Position numbers and translations under genes: made by a program
Part shown: positions 47,526 to 58,920 of the stretch, piece by piece
Layout of the letters: each line of letters starts with the position of its first letter
Numbering within the stretch: position 1 is the stretch's first letter
NCBI RefSeq assembly: GCF_048569485.1
Contig: NC_134353.1
Coordinates: 424,075,055-424,139,054 of the forward strand
DNA: 64,000 nt
Origin: Anomaloglossus baeobatrachus
Lineage: Eukaryota; Chordata; Amphibia; Anura; Aromobatidae
Direction: 5' to 3'
The notes under the pieces: model-generated
The model's input: the letters and a program-made list of their open reading frames with translations, nothing else
The model's database searches: none
What the model was told of the DNA's origin: nothing

Positions 47526-47575
47526 CCCTGCACCTCAACACGTGTTTCGCTTCCGCTTCATCGGGAGGTGCAGGG
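47526..47575 (-). ncRNA. Hammerhead ribozyme motif of a PLE
   Basis: Read 5' to 3' on the minus strand. Stem I strands CCCTGCACCTC and GAGGTGCAGGG are an 11-bp perfect match. Core box CCGATGA differs from CUGANGA at one base. A short stem II is GC-GGAA-GC with a GNRA-like loop. Then comes GAAA, and stem III is the palindrome ACACGTGT followed by T as the cleavage-site base. PLEs of animals are known to carry hammerhead motifs in their terminal repeats. The single core change may weaken it. Self-cleavage is inferred. Confidence 0.75.
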
Positions 47576-48518
47576 AGTTTGCTGCCAGCGGTTTAAATCT
47601 CCACATTGTGGTGCTTACCTGCCAATAGCGGCGTGCGTTGGCACACCGAGGACCATCCCCCAGAGCACATGGGCATCCAGGAAATATCAGCGTGCACACG
47701 TGCAGCACAGATGATCCTGTTGGACGCCAGGCGCCAGGGGGAGGGGCGTCAGGGAGCCAGCGCGCACACAGGCAGGAAGCCAAGGATCCTGTTACGAACC
47801 GGCGCCGCCATAGCCGCAAGCAGCCTGCTGCGGTTCCTGTTGCGCCCAGGCGCCGGCTGCCGTTCTTGGCCGTGCCTCGGGTCGTCCAGTTGGCTGTTCT
47901 TTCCACCACGTCTAAGTGTGGAGAGGCGGCTGGTGCGCATGCGTGCGCCGATTTAACCCAGCCAGAGTTTAAGCCCGGTGTTTTGACTAGTGAGCATGCT
48001 CAGCCTGATTGTGTTATGTCTGAGACTAAGTCCTCAGTTCGGGCTACTGAGCATGCTCCCACAATTAACCCTAACAGCCTCTTTGCACAGGTACTTGGAC
48101 TTCGTGCTGTGTCTAAGTTCTGGGATGTGCCTACTGAGCATGCTCAAACTGATAGTCTGCTTTCTGAGCCTGTTGCTCAGGCTACTGGGCATGCTCAGCC
48201 ACTTAGTGCACCAGAGGCTAGGTCTGGTAAGGACCTCACTGAGCATGTCCGTGAGGTGGCAGGCCCTGATAGGGCAGAGGGTGTCAGGTGTCCTGATGAC
48301 GTGGCAACTCCGGACTGGCTCGCAGAGGCCCGCCCCTATGATCTGGCACCTCAGTATTGGTCGTCAGACGATGACTGGTGAAGTGTTTGGGGCGTGGCTG
48401 CCATGAGGTCATCAATGACGTGGCGGTTCCGGATAGGTCGCATGTGACGTCACTGATGACATGGCACTCTGCTATTGGACCTTGGTGGTTCCACCCTGGG
48501 TTTGGGGCGGACCGAGGT

Positions 48519-48532
48519 TATAAAAGGGGCTG
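48519..48532 (+). promoter_or_regulatory. Putative TATA box in the gypsy 5' LTR
   Basis: GGTTATAAAAGGGG lies about 860 bp before the LTR end. The related LTR at 22235-23966 keeps GGTTATAAAAGGGGCTGGAG near 23663, so the motif is conserved between copies. The transcription start is inferred. Confidence 0.6.
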
Positions 48533-48770
48533 GAGACAACATGGAGGGGCGCAGTCTTCACTTTTGCTCAGTCAGAGCACACCTCCATGTTAGAGCCTCA
48601 TTGCGGCAAAAGCCTATGTTGGGAAGCGGTAGGTAGGGTTAGGCGAACGGTGCCTGTCACGCCAAGATTCGTGGCTCGGCACATCAGGGTCAGGCGCCGT
48701 GCTTCCCTCCTGCCGTTCCAGTCTTGCTATAGCAGCCCAGTGGCGTTAACTGGGCTGCAGCTGCTGTGCT

Positions 48771-48960
48771 TCCTGTCCGATTGTGCCCCCTACGCACACG
48801 GACAACGCACCTGCTGCGCCACCTGTCCGATTGTGCCTCCTACGCACACGGACAACGCACCTGCTGCGCCACCTGTCCGATTGTATCCCCTACGCACACG
48901 GATAACGCACCTGCTGCGCCACCTGTCCGGTTGTGCCCCCTACGCGCACAGACAGCGTAC
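48771..48960. repeat. 50-bp repeat, four units, inside the LTR
   Basis: CCTGTCCGATTGTGCC recurs near 48772, 48822, 48872 and 48922, each followed by TACGCACACGGACAACGCAC or a close variant. The LTR copy at 22235-23966 has only one unit (near 23920), so the expansion is copy-specific. Confidence 0.92.
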
Positions 48961-49475
48961 CCCAGGACCCCTGTGGAGTTAACAGGGTGTTCCTTATCCT
49001 CCTCGGCTTCCCAGTCAACGCTACTGGTGTACCCATCTGGCCTGATGTGTCCTACACACACGTGGCCAGTCGAGAGGTGTCCAGAAACACTAATCGGAGG
49101 ACCGCTCGGCCTGACGTGTCCTACACACGTGGCCGACAGGGCGCTTTCGTGGCGGTCTTCCGGTCAATGCTACCTGGTTACCACTCGGCCTGACGTGTTT
49201 CCTGCACACGTGGTTGGTGTAGCGCTAGGTGCACCAAAACGCTAATCGGGTTGTCGTCCGGTCTGACGTGTCCCAACACACGTGACCGGTTCCCAGAGTT
49301 CCTGGGTTATCTCAGAGCCATCCAGCTCTATAGTCTCCGCCTAACCCTCAGGTGCCAGCAGCTCCTTTGTCATCTGGAGCACGGTGGGCCCCGACTGGCG
49401 ATTAGGATATATACCCCCTGGTCCTAATCTGCCGGTTCCCCCGTAACAGTAAGACTGCGCCAGGGTCTGGCTGGC

Positions 49476-50830
49476 ATGGCGGAGATGGAGCAGCTACGTC
49501 AGTTCATGCTGCAGCTTGATGCCAGAGTGAGGTCTCTGGAGAAGTCTGCTCTTGCTGCTGATATGGATGATGTGGTGGCTCAAGCGGCTGCAATGGTGTC
49601 AGTCACCAAGCCTACTCCAACCCTCCCTCACCTGTCACTGCCCAACAAGTTTACGGGGAACAGCAAGGCCTGTAGGGGATTCGTGAACCAGTGCTCTGTC
49701 CATCTAGAGCTGTTGGCTGCACGGTTTCCTACAGAGAGGTCGAAGGTGGGGTTTATCATCTCCTTGCTCTCTGATAGAGCACTGGAGTGGGCTACACCAT
49801 TGTGGGAGAGGAATGACCCCGTAGTACAAGACTCTAAGGAGTTTTTGGAGTCCTTGCGACAAGTGTTCCTGGGGCCTCAGGTCACTCACGACTCGGCCCT
49901 ACAGCTACTGACTTTGGAGCAGGGGCGTACCTCCTCAAGTCAATATGCTGTGAGTTTCAGGGCACTTGCTGCAGAACTGGGGTGGTCAGAGAGGACTCTC
50001 ATTCCACTGTTCTGGAGGGGATTAGCCTCGCACATGAAGGACGCATTAGCGTCGTGTGAGGTACCAACTACCCTTGAGGGCCTCATGACTCTGGCTACCC
50101 GCATTGACCTTCGGACCTCCGAACGTCAGCTGGAGCGCAGGTCAGAGGGTCGTTCAGCCACTGTAGTGGTCTCTCCTACTGCACCTCCCTTAGAGGACAT
50201 CTCTGTCCCTATGGACATCGCTAGGGTTGGTGTTGCTAGGTCTTCGAGTCGCAAGGGCATTTCCTATTTCGCTTGTGGGCAGTATGGTCATTATGCCAAC
50301 CGTTGCCCAAAGCGTCAGGGTAAGCGACCGCGATTGGTGACCATAGCTGAAGGTAGACTGGACTCTGCGTCATCCATTAGGGTGACGTTTCCCGCGTCCA
50401 TTTCCTTTAAGGGGTCAACATGGTCCACAAGGGCAAGTGTGGACACAGGTGCTGGGGATAGTTTCATCTCCTCCTCTTTTGCCCGGCGGCATGTCATCCC
50501 ACTGGTGCAAATGCCAAGGCCAGTGAGAGTCCGTGTATTGGATGGGTCCTTGTTGCCCAAGGTAATTCACCAGCGGACAGTGCCCATTACCCTTGCCATG
50601 TCATCTGGGCATAGGGAGACCATTTCATTTCTGGTTCTCCCTAAGGGTGCAGATGATATTCTGCTGGGTATTCCTTGGTTGAAGCAACATTCCCCACATA
50701 TCGACTGGTCGTCTGGGGTGATTACGTGGTGGAGCGAGTCTTGTAGCTCCCACTGCATGTCTCCATCTTCCGCCCGTCGCTCAATGGTATCTGTGGCGAC
50801 TATAGACCATTCGAGTGGGAGGGCCGCTAG
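49476..50830 (+). pseudogene. Gypsy gag and aspartic protease (fossil)
   Basis: Starts MAEMEQLRQFMLQLDARV, a coiled-coil-like beginning, 27 bases after the LTR. A Retrotrans_gag capsid region follows (around FTGNSKACRGFVNQC and LGWSERTLIPLFWRGL), then a zinc-knuckle region (ACGQYGHYANRC) and a protease site (VDTGAGDSFISS) with the downstream ILLGIPWLKQH motif. The layout parallels the gag-protease of the element at 10098-11956, but the sequences differ enough to be separate lineages. It is directly followed by the polypurine tract, and the frame opens into the 3' LTR. Confidence 0.88.
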
Positions 50831-50841
50831 AGGGGGGGTAC
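50829..50841 (+). promoter_or_regulatory. Polypurine tract of the 47790 gypsy element
   Basis: AGAGGGGGGGTAC directly precedes the 3' LTR start TGTTACG at 50842. Confidence 0.85.
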
Positions 50842-51545
50842 TGTTACGAACCGGCGCCGCCATAGCCGCAAGCAGCCTGCTGCGGTTCCTGTTGCGCCCA
50901 GGCGCCGGCTGCCGTTCTTGGCCGTGCCTCGGGTCATCCAGTTGGCTGTTCTTTCCACCACATATATGTCACTTGTCCAAAAACCATTAACCTCATACTT
51001 AGGCTCTACACCAACAACAATCTACAACCACCAAGAACTCAAAGGGACGGTGTTTGACCTAAAAAGACTCAACTTTATTAATTCGCATAAAATTATTAAC
51101 AATCAATTGTATCAAGCAGAGATCTTAACTTCCTCATCACACTGGACGTAGCTACATACCAATATTGTCCTAGTGATCTCCATAATGCCGAGAACACACA
51201 GTTACTTCTCCAGTACTGAAGATATTTTTTAAAATGAACTTCAATATCAACTTCCCACCATACACGGTGGGTGTACAGGTATAATTGGGGATAAGATCAA
51301 AACTATCATTCAACTGTTTCCCAGAAGCCCTGGTCCACAAAAGTTTCTGCCTGAGCTCAACCAATAATTCGGCATTCATATATCATATATCCCAGTGAAG
51401 CCTAATTAATTCTGTTATACTTCAGCCGACAGGCAACATGGCAGTATAATCACCGACCATAAGCTTCCCCAATTAAGTGAAGTCACTCCGGCAATGAATA
51501 GATACACTGACCTGACAATGATGGTGAATGGTGTGCCCGTCCTCT

Positions 51546-51580
51546 GTCCCGACGCGCGTTTCCCACTTCTTCAGGGGACG
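51546..51580 (-). ncRNA. Hammerhead-like motif of the younger PLE, full copy
   Basis: On the minus strand: stem I GTCCC with GGGAC, core box CTGAAGA (a perfect CUGANGA), a very short spacer AGTGG where stem II belongs, GAAAC, the palindrome ACGCGCGT as stem III, then C at the cleavage position. Missing stem II makes activity doubtful. The second copy (56643-56676) has the core box changed to CTGAAAA. Confidence 0.6.
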
Positions 51581-51649
51581 TGTGTATGTGTTTTTGAAAA
51601 GAGCGCCTTTTTATATGGTGGAAACCGGAACCTCATTCATATCTGTGTA

Positions 51650-51890
51650 ATGACGTGTGCCCGGCCCGCCCCCACAGTGACGCGGTATCCGGGATTCCTT
51701 CACCATGTGTGCAGTAACATATGCCCGGCCCGCCCTCACAGTGACGCGGAATCCGGGACTCCTTCCCATGTGTCAGGTGACGTATATCCGGCCCGCCCCC
51801 ACCGTGACGCGGCCCCCGGATCGCCTTCCCATGTATATGCTGACGTATATCCAAATCCCTCCCCATTGCTGACGCGGACCCATCCATCAC
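51650..51890 (-). promoter_or_regulatory. GC-rich tandem motif in the PLE pseudo-LTR
   Basis: About three to four units of roughly 64 bp carry CCGGCCCGCCCCCAC, GTGACGCGG and TGACGTATATCC (near 51660, 51724 and 51789). The same block recurs at about 56747-56987. The region precedes the hammerhead on the opposite strand. CpG-rich repeats with CRE-like TGACGT motifs suit a promoter; that role is inferred. The 199-codon frame on the plus strand across it is not a convincing gene. Confidence 0.55.
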
Positions 51891-52909
51891 TCCGGGTATG
51901 TCACGGCCCCCTCCACGCCCCGGTGGTTGAAACGCACGCTGCGTGTCAGCAGCCTAGGTACTGCTACCATGGCAACCAGACCCAACAGCAAGCGCCGCAA
52001 GGTTACCGCAGACGTGGAGTGAGCACCCGGAATGACAGACAGGACCGCGTACAGGGGAATGTGTACATAGTAAGGCCTGATCTATACACCTAAATGCTAC
52101 CAGAAAACCTCCTCTGTCAGTAGGTGCCGTATCCTCTAATGTTGCATTCTACTCCCATTCTTTCATATCTAATTGTGACCCTCGGGGATACTAATCAACC
52201 CCCCCCCCCTCACCCCCAATATACCAGGATTATATTGCCACTGGTATGGAACTGTAACCTCCCAAAGTTAGCTCTCCCTACTTAGATTTTATTCTCAATA
52301 TTACATTTCTGATCATTCCTGGAATCTAGATAATTTATACTCCAATATCCACATACAATTCAGGCCAGAGTATCCCAGAGCATACAAAGCAATTGTGGGG
52401 AAGAGGGGAAAGAAAAGAAAAGATAGGAACCATAGTGGTTCCCAACATCTACAGTTCCTCAGGATGGTTGCTCATTCATATGAATTATACCCCGGATCCA
52501 TCCCAACAGTCCTTGATCCAAAGTTAGAGTCCATATTATAATGCAATCAAGATTTCTTCATAGAAGTAACAATCCGTTTCATCCCAAAATGTGGATTGTA
52601 GATATAGTTGTTTGTTCCTCCATTCTCCATTGAGCTGACCATACCATTCCTGGAGGCTTCCATCAGACCTCAGCTCGAAATTCAAGGAAGAGATGCAGTT
52701 TACTACAAAAAATAAACACTTGATCAACATTTATTCATTACTGCAACCAGATCCAGCCCACATGGGCCTTCGCATGGGAATCTACATTAAACAGGAGGTT
52801 CCCCCACCACCAAGCGCTACTTATTCACAACCAATGAATGTCAATAAAACCCTATCTAACTAAAACCACTCTAAAAAGGGGACTACCTATCTAGGCCCCT
52901 TATTCCGGA

Positions 52910-54349
52910 TTACTCTAGGAAGGAGTTAAAGCCAAAATGTTCATTTAAACCATGGGGGGCCACCGTTCTCAATCTAAAGATCCATTGGCTCTCCAAGCGA
53001 GCCAATGCCTTGCTGAAGTCTCCTCCCCTGGGGCCCAAATTAATTTGGTCAATTGCTTTTATCCTTAGGACACGGGGGTTACATTGATGGAATTTCTGAA
53101 AATGCCTGGGGATAGATTTAAGATGTTCCCCTTCCTTCGCTATCTTGGCCTTTTCTATGTCCCTTACATGTTCCCTTACCCGTATTTTTAGCTCTCGGGT
53201 TGTAAGGCCCACGTATTTAAGATTACAGGGACATTCTGCCAAGTACACTACATTTTTCGAGGCACAAGTGAGATGAGTTCTTATATCATACGTTTTTGTT
53301 TCCCTGCTTCCCTCAAAGGAGGATGATCTGTCCATATTGAAGCAACCTTTGCAGATACCGCACGGAAAAAAAACATTTTTCAATTTTATAGGATTCACTT
53401 TAACATTTTGATAATGGCTATGAACCAGCAGGTCTTTTAGATTTTTACCACGTCTAGCCGTGACTTTCGGACTGTCAGGAATACAGTCCCTCAAAATAGG
53501 GTCTGATTTTAAGATGTTCCAATGTCGCTTCAATATGGACAAAAACCCCCCCCATTGGTTATGGAAGGTTGTAATTAAGCGTATGGGTTGATCTTGTTTT
53601 ACTTTGGGGCCTGGGTATAAGAGGGCATCCCTTGTTGTTTCATTGGCCCTTCTGTATCCCCTCTTAATCCGTCTCCTACTATACCCTCTATGCAGAAAGC
53701 GATCCCTCAACTCCTCAGCTTGATGATCAAAGTCTTCTTGTTTTGTACAAATTCTTTTAGTCCTAATAAACTGGGAGACGGGGATCCCCTTCAAGGTAGA
53801 CTGGGGATGACACAATGTCGCGTGAAGCAATGTATTAGTCGCTGTTTCTTTTCTAAACACATTGGTCATCAAGTCTCCCTCCTCTGTAGCTATAATTCTT
53901 ATATCCAGGAATTCCACCTCACGACCATACCTATAAGTGAGTTTGATGTTTCTATCGTTCTTGTTTAATTTTCCCATAAATTGGTGTAAATCTTCCTCAG
54001 GACCTTCCCAGATAAACCAAATATCGTCGATGTATCTGATCCAATTCTGGACCAGACACACCGACTCAACCGGGTCAGCCTGAAAAATATCTCTCTCCCA
54101 TAGACCTAAAAACAAGTTTGCATATGAGGGGGCGCATGACGCCCCCATTGCAGTCCCCTGGATTTGAACAAAGATCTCATCCTGAAACAGAAAGCAATTA
54201 TGCGTCAGGATGAATCTTAATAGATCCAGAATCAATTGGATGAGTTCCGGATCCAAATTCGTGGTCTGTAGGAAAAAAGAACAGGCTTCTAATCCGTCTT
54301 GATGTTTAATCGAGGAATATAAAGCCTCTACATCTGCTACCACCATCAA
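52910..54349 (-). pseudogene. PLE reverse transcriptase core to GIY-YIG endonuclease
   Basis: 479 codons, the C-terminal part of the PLE protein. RT motifs: FVQIQGTAMGASCAPSYANL and the catalytic YIDDIW. Then come a linker with Cys pairs (FPCGICKGCFNMDRS) and a GIY-YIG endonuclease (VVYLAECPCNLKYVGLTTRE with RVREHV). PLEs use this nuclease for target-primed reverse transcription. It continues the frame of 54380-55936 on the same strand; the whole coding region shows about two breaks, so the copy is close to complete but not whole. Some PLEs lack this nuclease; this one belongs to the EN-positive group. Confidence 0.9.
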
Positions 54350-54379
54350 GGATGTCCTCCCTATATGTAAATTGTCAAA

Positions 54380-55936
54380 TCACTGTAGGGCCGCAGTTGT
54401 ATCTTTTATATGCGATGGCAGGGCCTCAACCAGCGTCCTCAGATAGAACTCTACAAAATCACAAATTGGTTCATTTAGGCCCCCATTCCCCGAGACAATT
54501 GGCCTACCTGGGGGGTCCACTGGGTTTTTATGCAGTTTGGGTAATAAATAGAAGGTAGGCATACGAGGATTTATCCTTAAAATTCCTTCCCTTAATTTGT
54601 TCGTAATAGTACCCTTCTCAACTGCAAGATCTAAGATCCCAGTCAGCTCTCTCTGAAAATCTTGAGTTGGATTATATTTCAATCTTTTATAGCAGATGGA
54701 ATTAAGTAAGATTTTATAAACCTGGGCCTCATATAGAACATTCGGCCAAATAACCAGGTTCCCCCCCTTATCCGCTGGTTTAAAGGTCACCTCTGACCAT
54801 GTCTTCATCTCTTGTAGTGCCTGTCTCTCCTCATAAGATAAATTAAATGGCCCCTGAGATTTTCTTTTAAATTTTTCAACATCACTTATAACCATTTTCA
54901 CAAATATATCTATGGCAGGACATGTGGAGAGGGGGGGAAATCTCTTAGACTTGGGATGTAAATGGATTGGTATTGCATCCAAATCCCCTCCAGATGCTAC
55001 GTCCGGAATACTTACATCTTGAGTTTCCTCCCACACTTCACCTTCCTCAGCTAATGATGTTAGGGCTGATAATGCTTCTTGCTCCTTTTCTGTGAAAACA
55101 TGTTCTCCTGGAGTAGAGCGATGGAAGAAACGTTTCAAAATTAGTCTCCGAGCAAAGAGATGTACATCTTTAGTAATAGTAAAGACATCCATCGTATTTG
55201 AAGGTGCAAAAGACAAACCCCTCTCCAGAACTTGTTGTTGAATAGCAGTTAGGGAACGAGAGGAAAGGTTAATTACCTTTAGACGATCATCTCTCTGAAA
55301 ACCTTGGTGCTGATAAATTTTAGGTTGATTAGCTGTTTTTCCATTATATTTGCTTCGGAGACTACGTCCTTCCCAAGATTCGCTCTCAACAGAAGATGTT
55401 TCACCCTCACTCATCGAGGTTACTGAGGAGACCGAAGCTTGTTGCTGTTGTACTCCATGTCTAATTCCCATCTGTTTTGGGATTTGCCATCTAAATATTT
55501 TGTTAGAATTAAAGTCCCCCACATCTCTATGGAATTTCCTTCCTTTCATCTGGCTTATATCTCCTTCCCATTTTTCAATATCTTTGTCTAGCTCACCAAA
55601 GAATTTCTTAAGATTAGTTTCATCCATCTGTTGTTCCATCTTTTTCTGTAATTCATTAATGTCTTTATCTAATTGTTCTAGTATCTTGGTATTTTTTTCC
55701 ACAATAATTTGCATAAATTTATTCGAACAATCTAAAGCCGCCTTTATCCATCTTTTGGTGAGTGCTTCATCTTCCAAAGGGAAAGTGGGAAAGGTTTGTA
55801 TCCTTAAACCTCTAGGAATGATTTTTGACTCTAAATAATTCTCCAATGAGATATTCGTCCACCACACCTTCATTTTTTTGTGTGTTAAAATTTTTGTAGG
55901 ATACAAAACTCTCCTTATTAGTAATCCGAGAATCAA
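54380..55936 (-). pseudogene. PLE protein, N-terminal part with RT fingers
   Basis: 518 codons. The first half is a coiled-coil-like, Lys/Glu-rich stretch (ELQKKMEQQMDETNLKKFFG). The RT begins with TFKPADKGGNLVIWP and YKRLKYNPTQ, and then RMPTFYLLPKLHKNP with GRPIVSGNGGLNEPICDFVE, all standard PLE RT blocks before the catalytic motif. A short upstream frame (55812-56093) with ITNKESFVSYKNF probably gives the extreme N-terminus. Broken, though only slightly. Confidence 0.88.
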
Positions 55937-56642
55937 TTAAAACCGACGATCCCTGCTTGAAAACATTGGTAGCTTTAGTTCGCCAGGATTGTTCCTTGGC
56001 CTTAAAATCCATATTGGATAACCAGGACACCCTTCTGTAATGAAACAGATAACGAGACATATACGTCACTTGTCCAAAAACCATTAACCTCATACTTAGG
56101 CTCTACACCAACAACAATCTACAACCACCAAGAACTCAAAGGGACGGTGTTTGACCTAAAAAGACTCAACTTTATTAATTCGCATAAAATTATTAACAAT
56201 CAATTGTATCAAGCAGAGATCTTAACTTCCTCATCACACTGGACGTAGCTACATACCAATATTGTCCCAGTGATCTCCATAATGCCGAGAACACACAGTT
56301 ACTTCTCCAGTACTGAAGATATTTTTTAAAATGAACTTCAATATCAACTTCCCACCATACACAGTGGGTGTACAGGTATAATTGGGGATAAGATCAAAAC
56401 TATCATTCAACTGTTTCCCAGAAGCCCTGGTCCACAAAAGTTTCTGTCTGAGCTCAACCAATAATTCGGCATTCATATATCATATATCCCAGTGAAGCCT
56501 AATTAATTCTGTTATACTTCAGCCGACAGGCAACATGGCAGTATAATCACCGACCATAAGCTTCCCCAATTAAGTGAAGTCACTCCGGCAATGAATAGAT
56601 ACACTGACCTGACAATGATGGTGAATGGTGTGCCCGTCCTCT

Positions 56643-56676
56643 GTCCCGACGCGCGTTTCCCACTTTTTCAGGGGAC
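56643..56676 (-). ncRNA. Decayed hammerhead-like motif, truncated PLE copy
   Basis: Same layout as 51546-51580, with one change in the conserved core box. It is likely inactive. Confidence 0.5.
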
Positions 56677-58029
56677 GTGTGTATGTGTTTTTGAAAAGAG
56701 CGCCTTTTTATATGGTGGAAACCGGAACCTAATTCATATCTGTGTAATGACGTGTGCCCGGCCCGCCCCCACAGTGACGCGGTATCCGGGATTCCTTCAC
56801 CATGTGTGCAGTAACATATGCCCGGCCCGCCCTCACAGTGACGCGGAATCCGGGACTCCTTCCCATGTGTCAGGTGACGTATATCCGGCCCGCCCCCACC
56901 GTGACGCGGCCCCCGGATCGCCTTCCCATGTATATGCTGACGTATATCCAAATCCCTCCCCATTGCTGACGCGGACCCATCCATCACTCCGGGTATGTCA
57001 CGGCCCCCTCCACGCCCCGGTGGTTGAAACGCACGCTGCGTGTCAGCAGCCTAGGTACTGCTACCATGGCAACCAGACCCAACAGCAAGCGCCGCAAGGT
57101 TACCGCAGACGTGGAGTGAGCACCCGGAATGACAGACAGGACCGCGTACAGGGGAATGTGTACATAGTAAGGCCTGATCTATACACCTAAATGCTACCAG
57201 AAAACCTCCTCTGTCAGTAGGTGCCGTATCCTCTAATGTTGCATTCTACTCCCATTCTTTCATATCTAATTGTGACCCTCGGGGATACTAATCAACACCC
57301 CCCCCCAATATACCAGGATTATATTGCCACTGGTATGGAACTGTGTCCTCCCAAAGTTAGCTCTCCCTACTTAGATTTTATTCTCAATATTACATTTCTG
57401 ATCATTCCTGGAATCTAGATAATTTATACTCCAATATCCACATACAATTCAGACCAGAGTATCCCAGAGCATACAAAGCAATTGTGAGGAAGAGGGGAAA
57501 GAAAAGAAAAGATAGGAACCATAGTGGTTCCCAACATCTACAGTTCCTCAGAATGGTTGCTCATTCATATGAATTATACCCCGGATCCATCCCAACAGTC
57601 CTTGATCCAAAGTTAGAGTCCATATTATAATGCAATCAAGATTTCTTCATAGAAGTAACAATCCGTTTCATCCCAAAATGTGAATTGTAGATATAGTTGT
57701 TTGTTCCTCCATTCTCCATTGAGATGACCATACCATTCCTGGAGGCTTCCATCAGACCTCAGCTCGAAATTCAAGGAAGAGATGCAGTTTACTACAAAAA
57801 ATAAACACTTGATCAACATTTATTCATTACTGCAACCAGATCCAGCCCACATGGGCCTTCGCATGGGAATCTACATTAAACAGGAGGTTCCCCCACCACC
57901 AAGCGCTACTTATTCACAACCAATGAATGTCAATAAAACCCTATCTAACTAAAACCACTCTAAAAAGGGGACTACCTATCTAGGCCCCTTATTCCGGATT
58001 ACTCTAGGAAGGAGTTAAAGCCAAAATGT

Positions 58030-58920
58030 TCATTTAAACCATGGGGGGGCCACCGTTCTCAATCTAATGATCCATTGGCTCTCCAAGCGAGCCAATGCCT
58101 TGCTGAAGTCTCCTCCCCTGGGGCCCAAATTAATTTGGTCAATTGCTTTTATCCTTAGGACACGGGGGTTACATTGATGGAATTTCTGAAAATGCCTGGG
58201 GATAGATTTAAGATGTTCCCCTTCCTTCGCTATCTTGGCCTTTTCTATGTCCCTTACGTGTTCCCTTACCCGTATTTTTAGCTCTCGGGTTGTAAGGCCC
58301 ACGTATTTAAGATTACAGGGACATTCTGCCAAGTACACTACATTTTTCGAGGCACAAGTGAGATGAGTTCTTATATCATACGTTTTTGTTTCCCTGCTTC
58401 CCTCAAAGGAGGATGATCTGTCCATATTGAAGCAACCTTTGCAGATACCGCACGGAAAAAAAACATTTTTCATTTTTATAGGATTCACTTTAACATTTCG
58501 ATGATGGCTATGAACCAGCAGGTCTTTTAGATTTTTACTACGTCTAGCCGTGACTTTCGGACTGTCAGGAATACAGTCCCTCAAAATAGGGTCTGATTTT
58601 AAGATGTTCCAATGTCGCTTCAATATGGACAAAAACCCCCCCCATTGGTTATGGAAGGTTGTAATTAAGCGTATGGGTTGATCTTGTTTTACTTTGGGGC
58701 CTGGGTATAAGAGGGCATCCCTTGTTGTTTCATTGGCCCTTCTGTATCCCCTCTTAATCCATCTCCTACTATACCCTCTATGCAGAAAGCGATCCCTCAA
58801 CTCCTCAGCTTGATGATCAAAGTCTTCTTGTTTTGTACAAATTCTTTTAGTCCTAATAAACTGGGAGACGGGGATCCCCTTCAAGGTAGACTGGGGATGA
58901 CACGATGTCGCGTGAAGCAA
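58030..58920 (-). pseudogene. PLE RT end, linker and GIY-YIG endonuclease, truncated copy
   Basis: 296 codons nearly the same as the C-terminal part of 52910-54349, with a few replacements (for example KNLKDLLVHSHHRNVKV). The copy starts after the catalytic YIDD motif because its 5' part is missing. The 3' end differs near the last residues (RTVAPPWFK). Confidence 0.9.

Larger units (their letters stand above)
45365..47789 (-). mobile_element. Older Penelope-like element, left part
   Basis: 45365-45700 read on the minus strand has AATAAAGAATTTCG and a decayed hammerhead-like hairpin (GGAGG...CCTCC near 45510-45530), as in the terminal repeats of PLEs. At 45790-45930 on the plus strand the translation MIYTIDSICKYRKSINKGY then PRDLQKYKICFIKQ matches the frame at 60820-60950, which lies on the minus strand. 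The element is thus internally inverted. 47300-47789 continues as leader with a good hammerhead motif. A MITE (46370-47299) is nested and a gypsy element interrupts at 47790. Confidence 0.65.
47790..49448 (+). repeat. 5' LTR of the 47790 gypsy element
   Basis: 1,659 bp, long for a gypsy LTR. It carries five GAGCATGCTC-like decamers between 47992 and 48250, a four-unit 50-bp repeat (48771-48960) and a TATAAAAGG box near 48521 that could mark the promoter. The 3' LTR is its interrupted partner (50842-50961 and 58932-59622). Confidence 0.9.

Noticed and set aside
47638-48381. 247-codon frame at the start of the 47790 LTR
   Set aside because: It is in the LTR upstream of the putative promoter, and its repetitive EHAQ words come from the GAGCATGCTC motif.
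51494-52093. 199-codon plus-strand frame, present again at 56591-57190
   Set aside because: It lies across GC-rich repeats of the PLE pseudo-LTR, opposite to the element's coding strand, and has no recognisable domain. Conservation follows from the recent duplication of the region.
55350-55838. 162-codon plus-strand frame rich in Ser and Leu
   Set aside because: Antisense to the PLE N-terminal coding region.
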